This document shows, one piece after another, positions 17,729 through 27,113 of a stretch of 64,000 nt of DNA. The notes below the pieces were generated by a model. It ran no database searches. It saw nothing but the letters and a program-made list of their open reading frames with translations, and was not told the origin of the DNA. The stretch's first letter is position 1. Each line of letters begins with the position of its first letter. A program made the position numbers and the translations under genes. This stretch comes from Dyadobacter psychrophilus (GTDB lineage: Bacteria > Bacteroidota > Bacteroidia > Cytophagales > Spirosomataceae): assembly GCF_900167945.1 (NCBI RefSeq), contig NZ_FUZA01000010.1, positions 100,095 to 164,094 of the forward strand, given 5' to 3'.

Positions 17729-19183
17729 ATGAAAAAAGTATCCCAGTTGATTTGTTCGTTTGCCCTGGCGGCAATGATGGCGCTGCCTTCATTGGCACAA
17801 CCACTAGAGCAGCCGAATTCTCCGGATTACAATCCTAAAGCATCTTATGACGGCCCCTACAAATTGAACACATGGTCAATTTCCGCACACATTGGACCGT
17901 CTATGTTCTTTGGAGATTTGAGAGAATATGATTTCTGGCCTGTGACGAAAACAACTTCTGACAGCCACAAAGAATCCGGTACTTTTCAAGGAGGCTTGAC
18001 TTTAAATAAACAGCTGTCATATTTATTCGGTGCGAGGCTTGATGCTTCTATCGGTAATTTGAGAGGTATGAAGCGCCGGAATTACAACCGTTATTTTGAA
18101 GGCAACTATTTCGACGTTTCTGTTGCAGGAACTGTGAATCTTAAAGGTCTTTTGATGGGACCAAACAAGATGAAAAGATGGAAAGTTGACGCATACATCG
18201 GTGTAGGTCAAGTGTTTTACGATGCAACTGCGTATGACTTGACAGGCGGTGTTGAGCTTCGTAACACAGGAAACATGAATGATTGGATTATCCCAACAGG
18301 ATTGAATGTTAACTACGAAGTTACAAAACGCATTGACATTGGTCTTGACTTCCGTCTGAACCATACAAACTCTGACTATCTGGATGCAACTTACGGCGGT
18401 GACTACGACAGAACCCCAGGCAGCTTCGATATCGCAGACCAAAAAACATCCCGCAAAGGAAACTCTGAACTTGACAGCTACGGCTACGGATCGGTTCAGG
18501 TAACTTACAAATTGGGTAAAAACCCATTGAAAGTTGCAAAAGTGGATGGCAAATGGGATTACAAACCTGACGAAGGTGGATATTACCACTTGCGTTATAC
18601 AGATCCTAAGGTGTTGATCAAGCCACCAAAAATCCTTACGCTTGAAGAAATGGACTCCGTTGCTAAGGCAAACCGTCCTAAGGACATTGACCCAAGATTG
18701 TTACTTGACACAGATGGTGACGGTGTTTCTGACTTCTTCGATAAAGAGCCAAATTCACCAGCAGGAAGCATTGTTGACGGTGGTGGCCGCGTTCTTGACT
18801 TCGATGCTTACGTTAAAAACGCACTTAAAAATGGTGCAGCTTGCGCAGAGATCTTTGCTAACGTAATGTTCGATACTGACAAAAACACCATTAAGCCTGA
18901 GGCTCAGGAAATGCTTAAAAATGTAGCTAAGTTAATGAACTTGAACGGATGCCGTCTGCAACTTGCAGGTCACACAGACCGTCGTGCAACAGATCGTTAT
19001 AACATTGCTCTTTCGAAACGTCGTGTAGATGCAGTTAAAAACTATCTGATCAACGAAGCTGGTCTGACTGATCCTAGCAAAGTGATTGTTGACTACTTCG
19101 GTTCATTCAAACCAATAGCTGACAGCGCGAAACGCGAAGGTTTGTTGAAAAACCGTCGTGTAGAATTGAAACTTCTTCCATAG
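17729..19183 (+). CDS. OmpA-family outer-membrane protein with beta-barrel
   Basis: About 484 residues from ATG 17729, which opens a signal peptide ending SLAQP; an upstream TTG at 17720 is less likely. An N-terminal beta-barrel of about 250 residues is followed by a calcium-binding-type loop (DTDGDGVSDFFDKEP) as in thrombospondin type 3 repeats. A C-terminal OmpA peptidoglycan-binding domain follows (ANVMFDTDKNTIKPEA, LAGHTDRRATDRYNIALSKR, KNRRVELKL). It anchors the outer membrane to the cell wall. Codon use is strongly biased towards simple codons, which fits high expression. It has its own promoter and a strong terminator. Confidence 0.94.
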   Translation: MKKVSQLICSFALAAMMALPSLAQPLEQPNSPDYNPKASYDGPYKLNTWSISAHIGPSMFFGDLREYDFWPVTKTTSDSHKESGTFQGGLTLNKQLSYLFGARLDASIGNLRGMKRRNYNRYFEGNYFDVSVAGTVNLKGLLMGPNKMKRWKVDAYIGVGQVFYDATAYDLTGGVELRNTGNMNDWIIPTGLNVNYEVTKRIDIGLDFRLNHTNSDYLDATYGGDYDRTPGSFDIADQKTSRKGNSELDSYGYGSVQVTYKLGKNPLKVAKVDGKWDYKPDEGGYYHLRYTDPKVLIKPPKILTLEEMDSVAKANRPKDIDPRLLLDTDGDGVSDFFDKEPNSPAGSIVDGGGRVLDFDAYVKNALKNGAACAEIFANVMFDTDKNTIKPEAQEMLKNVAKLMNLNGCRLQLAGHTDRRATDRYNIALSKRRVDAVKNYLINEAGLTDPSKVIVDYFGSFKPIADSAKREGLLKNRRVELKLLP

Positions 19184-19200
19184 TAGGTTGAAATATATTT

Positions 19201-19238
19201 AAAAGAGAAAGGCTCCCGATGGGAGCCTTTCTCTTTTG
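19201..19238 (+). terminator. Rho-independent terminator after the OmpA-like gene
   Basis: The stem AAAAGAGAAAGGCTCCC pairs with GGGAGCCTTTCTCTTTT around a tiny GAT loop. It is a very strong hairpin ending in a T-run and would work in both directions. Confidence 0.9.
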
Positions 19239-19286
19239 ACAAAACCGTAAAAAACCAATCTCAACTGTAACAGGGTATAATTCAAA

Positions 19287-20390
19287 ATGAAACAATACGA
19301 TTATTTAATAGTTGGCGCAGGATTGTGGGGCTCCGTTTTTGCACATGAGGCAACAAAAAGAGGAAAGAAATGCTTGGTAATAGATCGCAGGGATCACACG
19401 GGTGGTAATATTTTTTGCGAGAATGTCGAAGGAATTAATGTTCACAAATACGGTGCACATATTTTTCATACAAACGACAAAGACATTTGGGATTATGTAA
19501 ATTCATTTGTTGAGTTTAACAGATATACCAATTCGCCAGTCGCCAATTTCAACGGCGAACTTTACAATCTTCCGTTCAACATGAACACCTTTTATCAGCT
19601 TTGGAAAGTGAAAACACCGGAAGAAGCAAAAGAGAAGATCAGGCAGCAGGTGGAAGAAGCTGGTATAACAGATCCCCAAAACCTGGAAGAGCAGGCAATT
19701 TCTTTGGTAGGAACTGACATCTATCACAAGCTGATTAAAGCGTATACTGAGAAACAATGGGGACGGAAGGCAACTGAACTTCCTGCATTTATCATCAAAC
19801 GCCTGCCGGTAAGGTTTACCTTTGATAACAATTATTTCAATGACCGTTACCAGGGAATTCCTATTGGCGGTTACAACAAGTTGACCGAAGGACTCCTGAA
19901 AGACATTGAAGTGAGGACGGGTGTTGACTTTTTTAAAGAACGAGAAGAGCTTACAGCGCTTGCTGAAACAGTAGTATATACCGGCCCAATTGATGAATAT
20001 TTTGGTTTCCAGTTTGGCCAGCTTGAATACAGAAGCCTGCGTTTTGAGAACCAATTGCTTGATCAGGAAAATTACCAGGGCAATGCTGTTGTAAATTATA
20101 CCGACGGTGAAACACCTTTTACCCGGATCATCGAGCACAAGCATTTTGAATTTGGAACGCAGCCAAAAACGGTAATTACCCACGAATTCCCGCAAGAATG
20201 GGAGAAAGGCTCAGAGCCATATTATCCTGTAAATGACGACAAGAATTCTGCGATTTTCAATCAATATAAAGACCTGGCAGCACAGGAAGCCAATGTTATT
20301 TTTGGAGGTCGCTTAGCCGAATATCGTTATTATGACATGCACCAGGTTGTTGGATCTGCATTAAAAAAAGTGAAAGTGCATTTCGCTTAA
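19287..20390 (+). CDS. glf: UDP-galactopyranose mutase
   Basis: A 367-residue flavoenzyme that interconverts UDP-galactopyranose and UDP-galactofuranose, the donor for galactofuranose in surface glycans. The FAD-binding motif is LIVGAGLWGSVFAHEA with a later DRRDHTGGNI; KYGAHIFHT, YTEKQWG and RLPVRFTFDNNYFNDRYQG are family signatures, and YYDMHQVVGSAL closes the protein. It is separated from the following polysaccharide operon by a terminator but probably feeds the same glycan. Confidence 0.96.
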   Translation: MKQYDYLIVGAGLWGSVFAHEATKRGKKCLVIDRRDHTGGNIFCENVEGINVHKYGAHIFHTNDKDIWDYVNSFVEFNRYTNSPVANFNGELYNLPFNMNTFYQLWKVKTPEEAKEKIRQQVEEAGITDPQNLEEQAISLVGTDIYHKLIKAYTEKQWGRKATELPAFIIKRLPVRFTFDNNYFNDRYQGIPIGGYNKLTEGLLKDIEVRTGVDFFKEREELTALAETVVYTGPIDEYFGFQFGQLEYRSLRFENQLLDQENYQGNAVVNYTDGETPFTRIIEHKHFEFGTQPKTVITHEFPQEWEKGSEPYYPVNDDKNSAIFNQYKDLAAQEANVIFGGRLAEYRYYDMHQVVGSALKKVKVHFA

Positions 20391-20409
20391 ACATTAATTA
20401 CGCTACTTA

Positions 20410-20450
20410 AATCCCTGATTTGCTTATACATAGCGAATCAGGGATTTTTT
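20410..20450 (+). terminator. Rho-independent terminator after glf
   Basis: The stem AATCCCTGATT pairs with AATCAGGGATT around a 15-base loop, followed by TTTTTT. Confidence 0.88.
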
Positions 20451-20534
20451 ATTTTACTTTTTTTGAAAAATTTTTCACGTTTTGTGTGACCTGTTTCCAA
20501 AGCCTCCGTCTAAACAGAAAATCACACAAGACCA

Positions 20535-22880
20535 ATGCAGGGAAACAGGCCAGATATTGTAACAAACACAAATTCAGGAAATGCTGATAAGATCCGGTAT
20601 GCATTGCTATTTGTGCAGAGCGTACGGACATACTGGCAATGGGTTGCTTTTTGTCTGGCGCTAAGCCTTGTGGTTTCCTTCGTTTATCTGCGCTACATCA
20701 CTCCCCAATTTTTAATAACCGCCTCCATACTCGTACGTGATGACGCGAAGGGCTCCGAGTTCGGCGACACCGCTTTTCTGGAAAGTATGGGGATGCCCTC
20801 GGTGAAAAGCAGCGTGGACAATGAAGTGGAAATCCTGAAAAGCCGAACGCTTATGGAAAGCGTAGTGGAAGATCTGCATTTAAATGTGCGCTACTTTTCG
20901 ACTGGACATGTGAAGACTACGGAATTGTTTGATAAATCTCCGTTCCAATTAACGCTGATAAGTGCAGGAAACCCAGGAGAGGTGAAACTGCGCACCTATT
21001 ATCTGACATTAGGCAAAAAGAATTGCTATAAGCTTCAAGCCGGCGCTGAAACGTATGAAGGAAGATTTAAAGACACAATAAAAATTCCGAATGGCCTCGT
21101 CAAGCTCGAACGGACCTCCAATTTGTACAGTCCTGAAGACCAATATTCCATTGTGATTCAAGATCAGGAAGAGCTTGTGGACCAGTTCAGAAAAGCACTT
21201 TCTGTTTCGCCGACCAATAAGTTGGTAAGCATGATAAATCTGTCGCTCGATGAAGTTGTTCCGGGAAAAGGTGAGGCAATTTTGGAAAGGCTCCTAATCA
21301 ATTATTTTAAGGTAAGTATTGAAGATAAAAACAGAATCGCGGATAGCACACTTGCATTTATCTCTAAAAATCTGGCCGAGGTTTCGGCGGAATTAGCAGC
21401 TAATGAAAAGGCCATTGAAACATTTCAAACTCTGCATCACATTACTGATCTGGGCGAAAACATCCGTCAATTATTAAATAAGTCCGTCGAGTACGAAAAA
21501 GAAGAATACAAATACAATGTTCAGTCCCTGACTGCGCACGGGTTACTTCAATTTCTCCGCTCAAAGCCACTGCATATCGTTCCTGCGCAGCTTTTTATTC
21601 AGGATTCTGGCTTTCTCTCGCTTGTTGAAAAATATAATACTATTCAGCTGGCATTAACAAAGGACTTGACGACGACCAATGAATCGCATCCGAACATTAG
21701 GTCTCAACGTGTTCAACTAAATCATCTCCGTGAAGACCTGATTGCCAACATTACTTCTCAGCTAAACGATTTACGTATCGGGCTAACGGCTGTTGATAGT
21801 TATAAAGCCGGGGTTAAACGAAAATTGGGGCAAATTCCAGCAACGGAACGACAGTTTTTGGAGGCAAAACGACAACAGCAAATCAAGCAGGAGCTTTACA
21901 TTTTGCTTCTGAAAAAGCGCGTAGAAACTTCTATTTCCAAATCTTCAACGCTAGCCAACGCCCGCATTGTTGACCGTCCCAAGTCAGGCTCAAAGCCAGT
22001 TAAACCAAATAAGCAACTCGTGATTTTAATGGCGGGTTTCATAGGCATCGGTTTTCCCATGGCCGTTATACACCTGAAACACATTCTCAGCACCAGGATT
22101 ACGGATAAATCGGACATTTCCGCGAAGCTTAATGTTAATGTGCTGGCAGAAATAAGCCATAAATCCGGCACTGACACAACTATCTATTCCAATTCGCAAA
22201 GTCAGGTGGCTGAGCAATTTCGCGTTCTGCGTACCAATGTGCAGTTTTTATCTATATCAAAACAAAACCAGGTCATCCTCCTGACATCCAGTATGAGCGG
22301 TGAGGGGAAGTCATTTGTTGCTGCCAACCTATGCGGCTCTCTGGCACTAACCGGCAAGAAGGTCCTTTTGCTGGAACTGGATCTGAGAAGGCCACGGATG
22401 GCCCGGGATCTTAACTTGAACGAGGAAGGTTTTACCAATTGCCTTTCATCTAACCTGAGTTTGCATGAATTCATGCAGGCGGCACCTTTCAAGAATTCCT
22501 TCGACGTAATTACCGCGGGTGATATTCCGCCAAATCCTTCGGAATTATTAGCGTTGCCAAAAGTAGATGAAATGATCCGGGCAATAAAGATCCAGTATGA
22601 CTTTATCATATTGGACACGCCGCCGATCGGGCTGGTTACAGATGCCCGCTTGCTGAGTCATTTGGCAGATTTATCGCTATATGTTATCCGACAAGGATTT
22701 ACATACAAAAATCAGCTTGGAATAATCAGGGAAATCCGGGATCAAAATCAATTGCGGGGATTGCATTTGATCCTGAATGACATTCGCGAAGCTCCCGGCA
22801 CAAATTATGGCTACGGCTATTATACACCGAAAAAGCGGTATCTAATCAACGCATTAAAGCGAAACATTTTTAAATCATAA
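20535..22880 (+). CDS. Wzc-type polysaccharide co-polymerase and tyrosine kinase
   Basis: A 781-residue inner-membrane protein that controls chain length and export of capsule or exopolysaccharide. It has an N-terminal Wzz domain between two membrane helices (the first near WQWVAFCLALSLVVSFVYL, the second near LVILMAGFIGIGFPMAVIH) with a periplasmic coiled-coil. The cytoplasmic BY-kinase domain has Walker A (SSMSGEGKSF), Walker A' (LLLELDLRRPRM) and Walker B (FIILDTPPIG). A C-terminal tyrosine cluster (NYGYGYYTPKKRY) is the autophosphorylation tail. It leads the sialic-acid operon. No Wza-type exporter or matching phosphatase is visible in the window. Confidence 0.95.
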   Translation: MQGNRPDIVTNTNSGNADKIRYALLFVQSVRTYWQWVAFCLALSLVVSFVYLRYITPQFLITASILVRDDAKGSEFGDTAFLESMGMPSVKSSVDNEVEILKSRTLMESVVEDLHLNVRYFSTGHVKTTELFDKSPFQLTLISAGNPGEVKLRTYYLTLGKKNCYKLQAGAETYEGRFKDTIKIPNGLVKLERTSNLYSPEDQYSIVIQDQEELVDQFRKALSVSPTNKLVSMINLSLDEVVPGKGEAILERLLINYFKVSIEDKNRIADSTLAFISKNLAEVSAELAANEKAIETFQTLHHITDLGENIRQLLNKSVEYEKEEYKYNVQSLTAHGLLQFLRSKPLHIVPAQLFIQDSGFLSLVEKYNTIQLALTKDLTTTNESHPNIRSQRVQLNHLREDLIANITSQLNDLRIGLTAVDSYKAGVKRKLGQIPATERQFLEAKRQQQIKQELYILLLKKRVETSISKSSTLANARIVDRPKSGSKPVKPNKQLVILMAGFIGIGFPMAVIHLKHILSTRITDKSDISAKLNVNVLAEISHKSGTDTTIYSNSQSQVAEQFRVLRTNVQFLSISKQNQVILLTSSMSGEGKSFVAANLCGSLALTGKKVLLLELDLRRPRMARDLNLNEEGFTNCLSSNLSLHEFMQAAPFKNSFDVITAGDIPPNPSELLALPKVDEMIRAIKIQYDFIILDTPPIGLVTDARLLSHLADLSLYVIRQGFTYKNQLGIIREIRDQNQLRGLHLILNDIREAPGTNYGYGYYTPKKRYLINALKRNIFKS

Positions 22881-22898
22881 CACAAATATGGCCACACT

Positions 22899-23903
22899 AT
22901 GAATGGAGAAATTTACATGATCGCCGAAATCGGGCAGGCACATGAAGGAAGTTTAGGTTTAGCGCATTCTTACATTGATGCACTTGCATCGAGTGGTGTA
23001 AATGCCGTCAAATTTCAGGTCCACATTGCGGAAGCAGAAAGCAGCATCCACGAGCCATTTCGAACAACATTCTCATATAAGGATCCTTCCCGAATGGATT
23101 ACTGGAAAAGGATGGAGTTTTCGGAAGAAGAATGGGTCGGCTTAAAAGCACATTGCGAAATGAAAAAGCTCGACTTCATTGCCAGTCCGTTTTCAATCAG
23201 CGCTGTTGGGCTGCTTGAAAGGATCGGCGTCAGCGCGATCAAGATCGGGTCAGGCGAAATGAATAATCTTTTACTTTTGTCTGCTGCCGCGGGAATTGCA
23301 AACAGGATAATTTTATCCTCCGGGATGAGTTCGCTTTCTGAACTTGACAATGCGATTGCACAGGTGAATGACAATTGTAAGCTTTCCTTGCTTCAATGTA
23401 CATCCTCCTATCCCACCGGTCCACACCAGTGGGGACTCAATGTTATTCCCGTTCTAAAAGATCGTTATCAGATCCCGATAGGCTTTTCGGATCATTCAGG
23501 AGATATTTTTGCCAGCCTCGCCGCCGTGGCAAGTGGTGCCGAAATCCTTGAATTTCATGTCACATTTGACCAGAGAATGTTTGGACCCGATTCAACTTCT
23601 TCGATAAATATCGATCAGGTAAAGCAACTGGTAAAGGGTGTCCGACAAATAGAAACCGCTATGAAGTTTCCTGTCGACAAATCTGACTGTTCCGAATACA
23701 CAACATTGAAAACGATTTTCGGAAAATCTCTGGCAGTAAATAATGATCTCAGAGTAGGGCACATTATGACGGTTTCCGATTTGGAAGCGAAGAAACCTGC
23801 GGGATACGGCATATTGCCAACGCATTTTGAAACTGTTGTAGGCAGACAATTAAAGCACGATCTCGCAAAATGGTCATTCTTAAATCTCAGTGACCTACTA
23901 TGA
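22899..23903 (+). CDS. neuB: N-acetylneuraminate synthase family protein
   Basis: A 334-residue enzyme expected to condense phosphoenolpyruvate with ManNAc (or a related 6-deoxy hexosamine) to a nonulosonic acid. The TIM-barrel shows MIAEIGQAHEGSLGLA, AVKFQVH, FIASPFSISA, IKIGSGEMNN, LLQCTSSYP, IGFSDHSGD and LEFHVTFD. A C-terminal SAF/antifreeze-like domain starts near FGKSLAVNNDL and includes KKPAGYGI. It overlaps neuC by 4 bases (ATGA). The neighbouring hydrolysing epimerase makes N-acetylneuraminic acid the most economical product, but legionaminic-type sugars are not excluded. Confidence 0.93.
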   Translation: MNGEIYMIAEIGQAHEGSLGLAHSYIDALASSGVNAVKFQVHIAEAESSIHEPFRTTFSYKDPSRMDYWKRMEFSEEEWVGLKAHCEMKKLDFIASPFSISAVGLLERIGVSAIKIGSGEMNNLLLLSAAAGIANRIILSSGMSSLSELDNAIAQVNDNCKLSLLQCTSSYPTGPHQWGLNVIPVLKDRYQIPIGFSDHSGDIFASLAAVASGAEILEFHVTFDQRMFGPDSTSSINIDQVKQLVKGVRQIETAMKFPVDKSDCSEYTTLKTIFGKSLAVNNDLRVGHIMTVSDLEAKKPAGYGILPTHFETVVGRQLKHDLAKWSFLNLSDLL

Positions 23904-25039
23904 AACGAAAAATTTGTGTAGTAATCACCGCAAGAGCCAGTTACAGCAGAGTTAAAACGCTTCTTATCGCAATAAAATCGCATCCATCTTTATGCCTTCA
24001 ACTTGTGATTACCGGAAGCTGTCTGTTGGAAAAATATGGCGGACTTACGAAACTAGTCAACCAAGACGGTTTTGATCCAATCATCAAGGTTTCAAATCTG
24101 CTTGAAAATGAGAATCCCACCGCTGCGGCGAAAACAACCGGGCTGGGGGTAATTGAACTTGCTTCGGTGTTTGAAAATGTGCGTCCGGATGTCGTAGTAA
24201 CCGTTGCCGACAGGTACGAAACCATGTCGGCCGCCGTCGCAGCTTCCTTTATGAACATTCCTCTGGCGCACGTCCAAGGTGGGGAAGTAACCGGAAATAT
24301 TGATGAAAAGGTCCGGCACGCGGTGTCAAAGCTGGCGGATGTCCATTTTGTTGCCACTGCATCCGCGCGTAACAGATTGATAGCCATGGGAGAAGTCCCT
24401 GAAAATGTGTGGCATACAGGCTGTCCTTCCATCGACCTGGCTATTCAGATAAAAAATGATGCAGCCATGCGATTTGACTATGAAAGTTGTCAATCCTTTT
24501 CGTCGGCAAGCAAATATATTGTGGTAATGCATCACCCAGTAACCACCGAGCATGGGTTTACCAAAGACCAATTTTGCAGTTTGGTGAACGCTATAAGTGC
24601 ACTACACATTCCCACCTTCTGGTTCACGCCTAACCCGGACTACGGAGCTGCGCAGATATTAAAAGAGATTCAGCGATACGGCGAAACAAGTAAAAATCTG
24701 AAAATACATTTTTTGCGGAACCTCAACCCAGAGTCATTTCTAAAACTAATTAAACATTGCGCCTGTCTCATTGGAAATTCCAGCACGGGCATCAGGGAGG
24801 CGTCTTTGCTGGGCACACCGGTTGTGAACATTGGCAGCCGGCAACAGGGCCGGGAACGGTCCTTCAATGTGATTGATGTAGACTTTGATTCAAACGCAAT
24901 TATTGAGGCTGTACAAAACCAGCTCGATCACGGACATTATGATAGTTCTATTTTATATGGAAACGGCGATGCCGGAAATCAAATCGCTGACTTACTGGCA
25001 AAAATGAAGTTAAGTGTCAATAAACAAATCACTTACTGA
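23900..25039 (+). CDS. neuC: UDP-N-acetylglucosamine 2-epimerase, hydrolysing
   Basis: A 379-residue GT-B-fold enzyme that converts UDP-GlcNAc to ManNAc plus UDP, the first step of bacterial sialic acid synthesis. Characteristic motifs are VVITARASYSRVKTLL, VVTVADRYETMSAAVAA, LAHVQGGEVTGNIDEKVRHA, LADVHFVAT and CLIGNSSTGIREA. It overlaps neuB by 4 bases and neuA by 1 base. LegG-type homologues act on a bacillosamine derivative, but the aminotransferase and dehydratase genes that route would need are not in this window. Confidence 0.93.
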   Translation: MKRKICVVITARASYSRVKTLLIAIKSHPSLCLQLVITGSCLLEKYGGLTKLVNQDGFDPIIKVSNLLENENPTAAAKTTGLGVIELASVFENVRPDVVVTVADRYETMSAAVAASFMNIPLAHVQGGEVTGNIDEKVRHAVSKLADVHFVATASARNRLIAMGEVPENVWHTGCPSIDLAIQIKNDAAMRFDYESCQSFSSASKYIVVMHHPVTTEHGFTKDQFCSLVNAISALHIPTFWFTPNPDYGAAQILKEIQRYGETSKNLKIHFLRNLNPESFLKLIKHCACLIGNSSTGIREASLLGTPVVNIGSRQQGRERSFNVIDVDFDSNAIIEAVQNQLDHGHYDSSILYGNGDAGNQIADLLAKMKLSVNKQITY

Positions 25040-25764
25040 TGGAAACAAACAAAACAATCCTGGCGATCATTCCTGCTAGAAAGGGTTCAAAAGGGGTTCC
25101 CGGGAAAAATATGAAGCTACTCGGAGGGAAGCCCCTTATTCAATATACAATCGAATCCGCGCTAAAATCGAAGCTTTTGACCACAATTGTAGTGTCAAGC
25201 GACTGTGAAGAAACGGTTGCGTTTGCAAATACCTGGGAAGGAATTGAAGCGCCGTTCATCAGGCCTGCCGCAATTGCGTGTGATGAAACGCCGTCCATTG
25301 AAGTGATGAAGCACGTCGTAAAATTCTATAAAGAGCGCAAAATGGAGTTCGAATATGTTTGCCTTTTGCAGCCAACCTCGCCGTTCCGCAGCCCCGATCT
25401 AATTGATAATGCCATTAAACACATGCTTAAAATGGATGCCGATAGCCTGACCACAATTCAAAAAACGCCGGACAAATACAATCCGCTCTGGGCCTTTCAC
25501 TTGTCAAACGGCCAGCTTTCACGATTCATATCAGATGTCGCCATGCCCTCCCGCCGACAAGATTTGCCCAATTCGCATTATCGTGACGGCAATATTTATC
25601 TGCTCAAAACATCCCTGCTCAGCCGGAACCGCTTGCTTGGCGGAAGATGTATCGGATATCAGCCTGAAAATGAAATAGATCTTAACATTAACACACTACA
25701 AGAATGGAAGCTCGCGGAATTGTATCTCGAAGTTTACAGCAAGGGAGAAAAAAGCCAGTCCTGA
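25039..25764 (+). CDS. neuA: Acylneuraminate cytidylyltransferase (CMP-sialic acid synthetase)
   Basis: A 241-residue nucleotidyltransferase that activates the nonulosonic acid with CTP. It shows the CTP-binding loop IPARKGSKGVPGKNMKLLGG, VVSSDCEE, LLQPTSPFRSPDLID and YRDGNIYLLK, closing with the metal site segment ENEIDLNINTLQEW. ATG overlaps the neuC stop by one base. Its 3' end overlaps the next gene by 61 bases in another frame. Confidence 0.92.
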   Translation: METNKTILAIIPARKGSKGVPGKNMKLLGGKPLIQYTIESALKSKLLTTIVVSSDCEETVAFANTWEGIEAPFIRPAAIACDETPSIEVMKHVVKFYKERKMEFEYVCLLQPTSPFRSPDLIDNAIKHMLKMDADSLTTIQKTPDKYNPLWAFHLSNGQLSRFISDVAMPSRRQDLPNSHYRDGNIYLLKTSLLSRNRLLGGRCIGYQPENEIDLNINTLQEWKLAELYLEVYSKGEKSQS

Positions 25765-27113
25765 TCCTAATAACAAACAGCTTTGCTGCCATGAACATCA
25801 TTCACAGCGGTTTGATAAGGAAACTAGCGCAGGAATATCATGTGCATTTATTATCCACAATGATCCGTTCCGCAGAAATTGGCCAGATTAATGGTCAGTT
25901 TGGGCTCGATTTGAAGCTTGTCAATTTGAACCTTCCTAGCGAACCTGCCTGGCTTACCTGCTTGCGTAAAGTTGAAAAGGCGTTTTTTGCTCAGCATTTT
26001 GACATTACAACTCAAAAAATCAAATATCAGAGCCAAAAAGAATGGTTTTGGATGCGAAAAGTGCTTTGGCTTATAAGTCAAAAAAATTTCAATAAATGGG
26101 TTTTGAGGTTAATAAGGCATTCCATTATTTTCCTGACCTCTTTTTCCATTAAACTTAAACCGCTCCTATCCTACCACTTCCATGGTTTGATATCTTCTTC
26201 GCCGCTGGATTCACGCGAGAACCGGATTGTCAATTTTTTACGAAGACGCAATATTAAAACTCTCGCAATGGTCATTAGCTGGGATAATTTGACATCCAAA
26301 GGCGTCATTAACGCGGATCACGATTGTACATTGGTTTGGAATGACTTCATGAAAAAAGAGTTTTTGTGCTTTTATTCCATTTTCAACATTACAAAACCCA
26401 AGGTAATCGCGACCGGAATTCCAAGGTTCGATTGTTATTTCCAAACACGGCCTGAAAACAAGCATGCAGAAGCAAGAGCACGCTTCAATGTTCCACCCGA
26501 AAACCAGGTGATTCTTGTTGCCACGAGTGCATTTCGGCACTTTCCAAACCAGCTAGACGTCATAACAGATCTGCTGCGTTTTGCAAAACGCGAAGGTAAT
26601 CTGCACGTTATCATTAGGTGCCACCCGGCAGATAATGTTGGTGCATATAATCAACTGTCTGATGAGAAAATTGTCACAATTTGGCATCCGAAAAATTTGC
26701 CAACCGTTGATAATGAACGCTTTTACAACTGGTTTCCGGAATTGGACTTCCTTGATTCACTCTCTCAAATGCTACGGATTTGTGATGTGTGCGTTCATTT
26801 TGCCTCTACTATGAAACTGGACGCTGCTGCTTGCGGCAAGCATTTGATTAGTATCGCTTATGACGGAAACGCCCCGCTTTCTGATCATCAGTCTGTGAAA
26901 AGGCTTTATGATTATAACCATCAGATTCCGCTCAACGCATTGCAAGTTGACGAATTTGTGACGAGCAGAGAGCAATTATATACCGCATTGAAAGTCTGCT
27001 TATCCAAACAAAAGTCAGAAAACGAGCTAGCTGCCATCAAATCTTTCACTCATTTTACTGAACCGAAATCGGTTGATTTCACCTTTAAAACCATTGTCGA
27101 ATGGTTGAACTAG
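25704..27113 (+). CDS. Putative surface-glycan glycosyltransferase (GT-B-like), possibly a sialyltransferase
   Basis: A 469-residue protein. The first beta strand (KKPVLILITNSFAAMNI) starts so early that ATG 25704, inside neuA, is the only normal start codon that keeps it; the next Met at 25791 would remove it. The protein looks like a two-domain GT-B enzyme: MVISWDNLTSKGV and VLVWNDFMKKE-like segments in the middle, then VILVATSAFRHFPNQ, HVIIRCHPAD and CDVCVHFASTMKLDAAACGK, which resembles the nucleotide-sugar region of capsule transferases. It follows neuA directly, so use of a CMP-sugar is a reasonable guess but not shown by sequence. Confidence 0.8.
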   Translation: MEARGIVSRSLQQGRKKPVLILITNSFAAMNIIHSGLIRKLAQEYHVHLLSTMIRSAEIGQINGQFGLDLKLVNLNLPSEPAWLTCLRKVEKAFFAQHFDITTQKIKYQSQKEWFWMRKVLWLISQKNFNKWVLRLIRHSIIFLTSFSIKLKPLLSYHFHGLISSSPLDSRENRIVNFLRRRNIKTLAMVISWDNLTSKGVINADHDCTLVWNDFMKKEFLCFYSIFNITKPKVIATGIPRFDCYFQTRPENKHAEARARFNVPPENQVILVATSAFRHFPNQLDVITDLLRFAKREGNLHVIIRCHPADNVGAYNQLSDEKIVTIWHPKNLPTVDNERFYNWFPELDFLDSLSQMLRICDVCVHFASTMKLDAAACGKHLISIAYDGNAPLSDHQSVKRLYDYNHQIPLNALQVDEFVTSREQLYTALKVCLSKQKSENELAAIKSFTHFTEPKSVDFTFKTIVEWLN

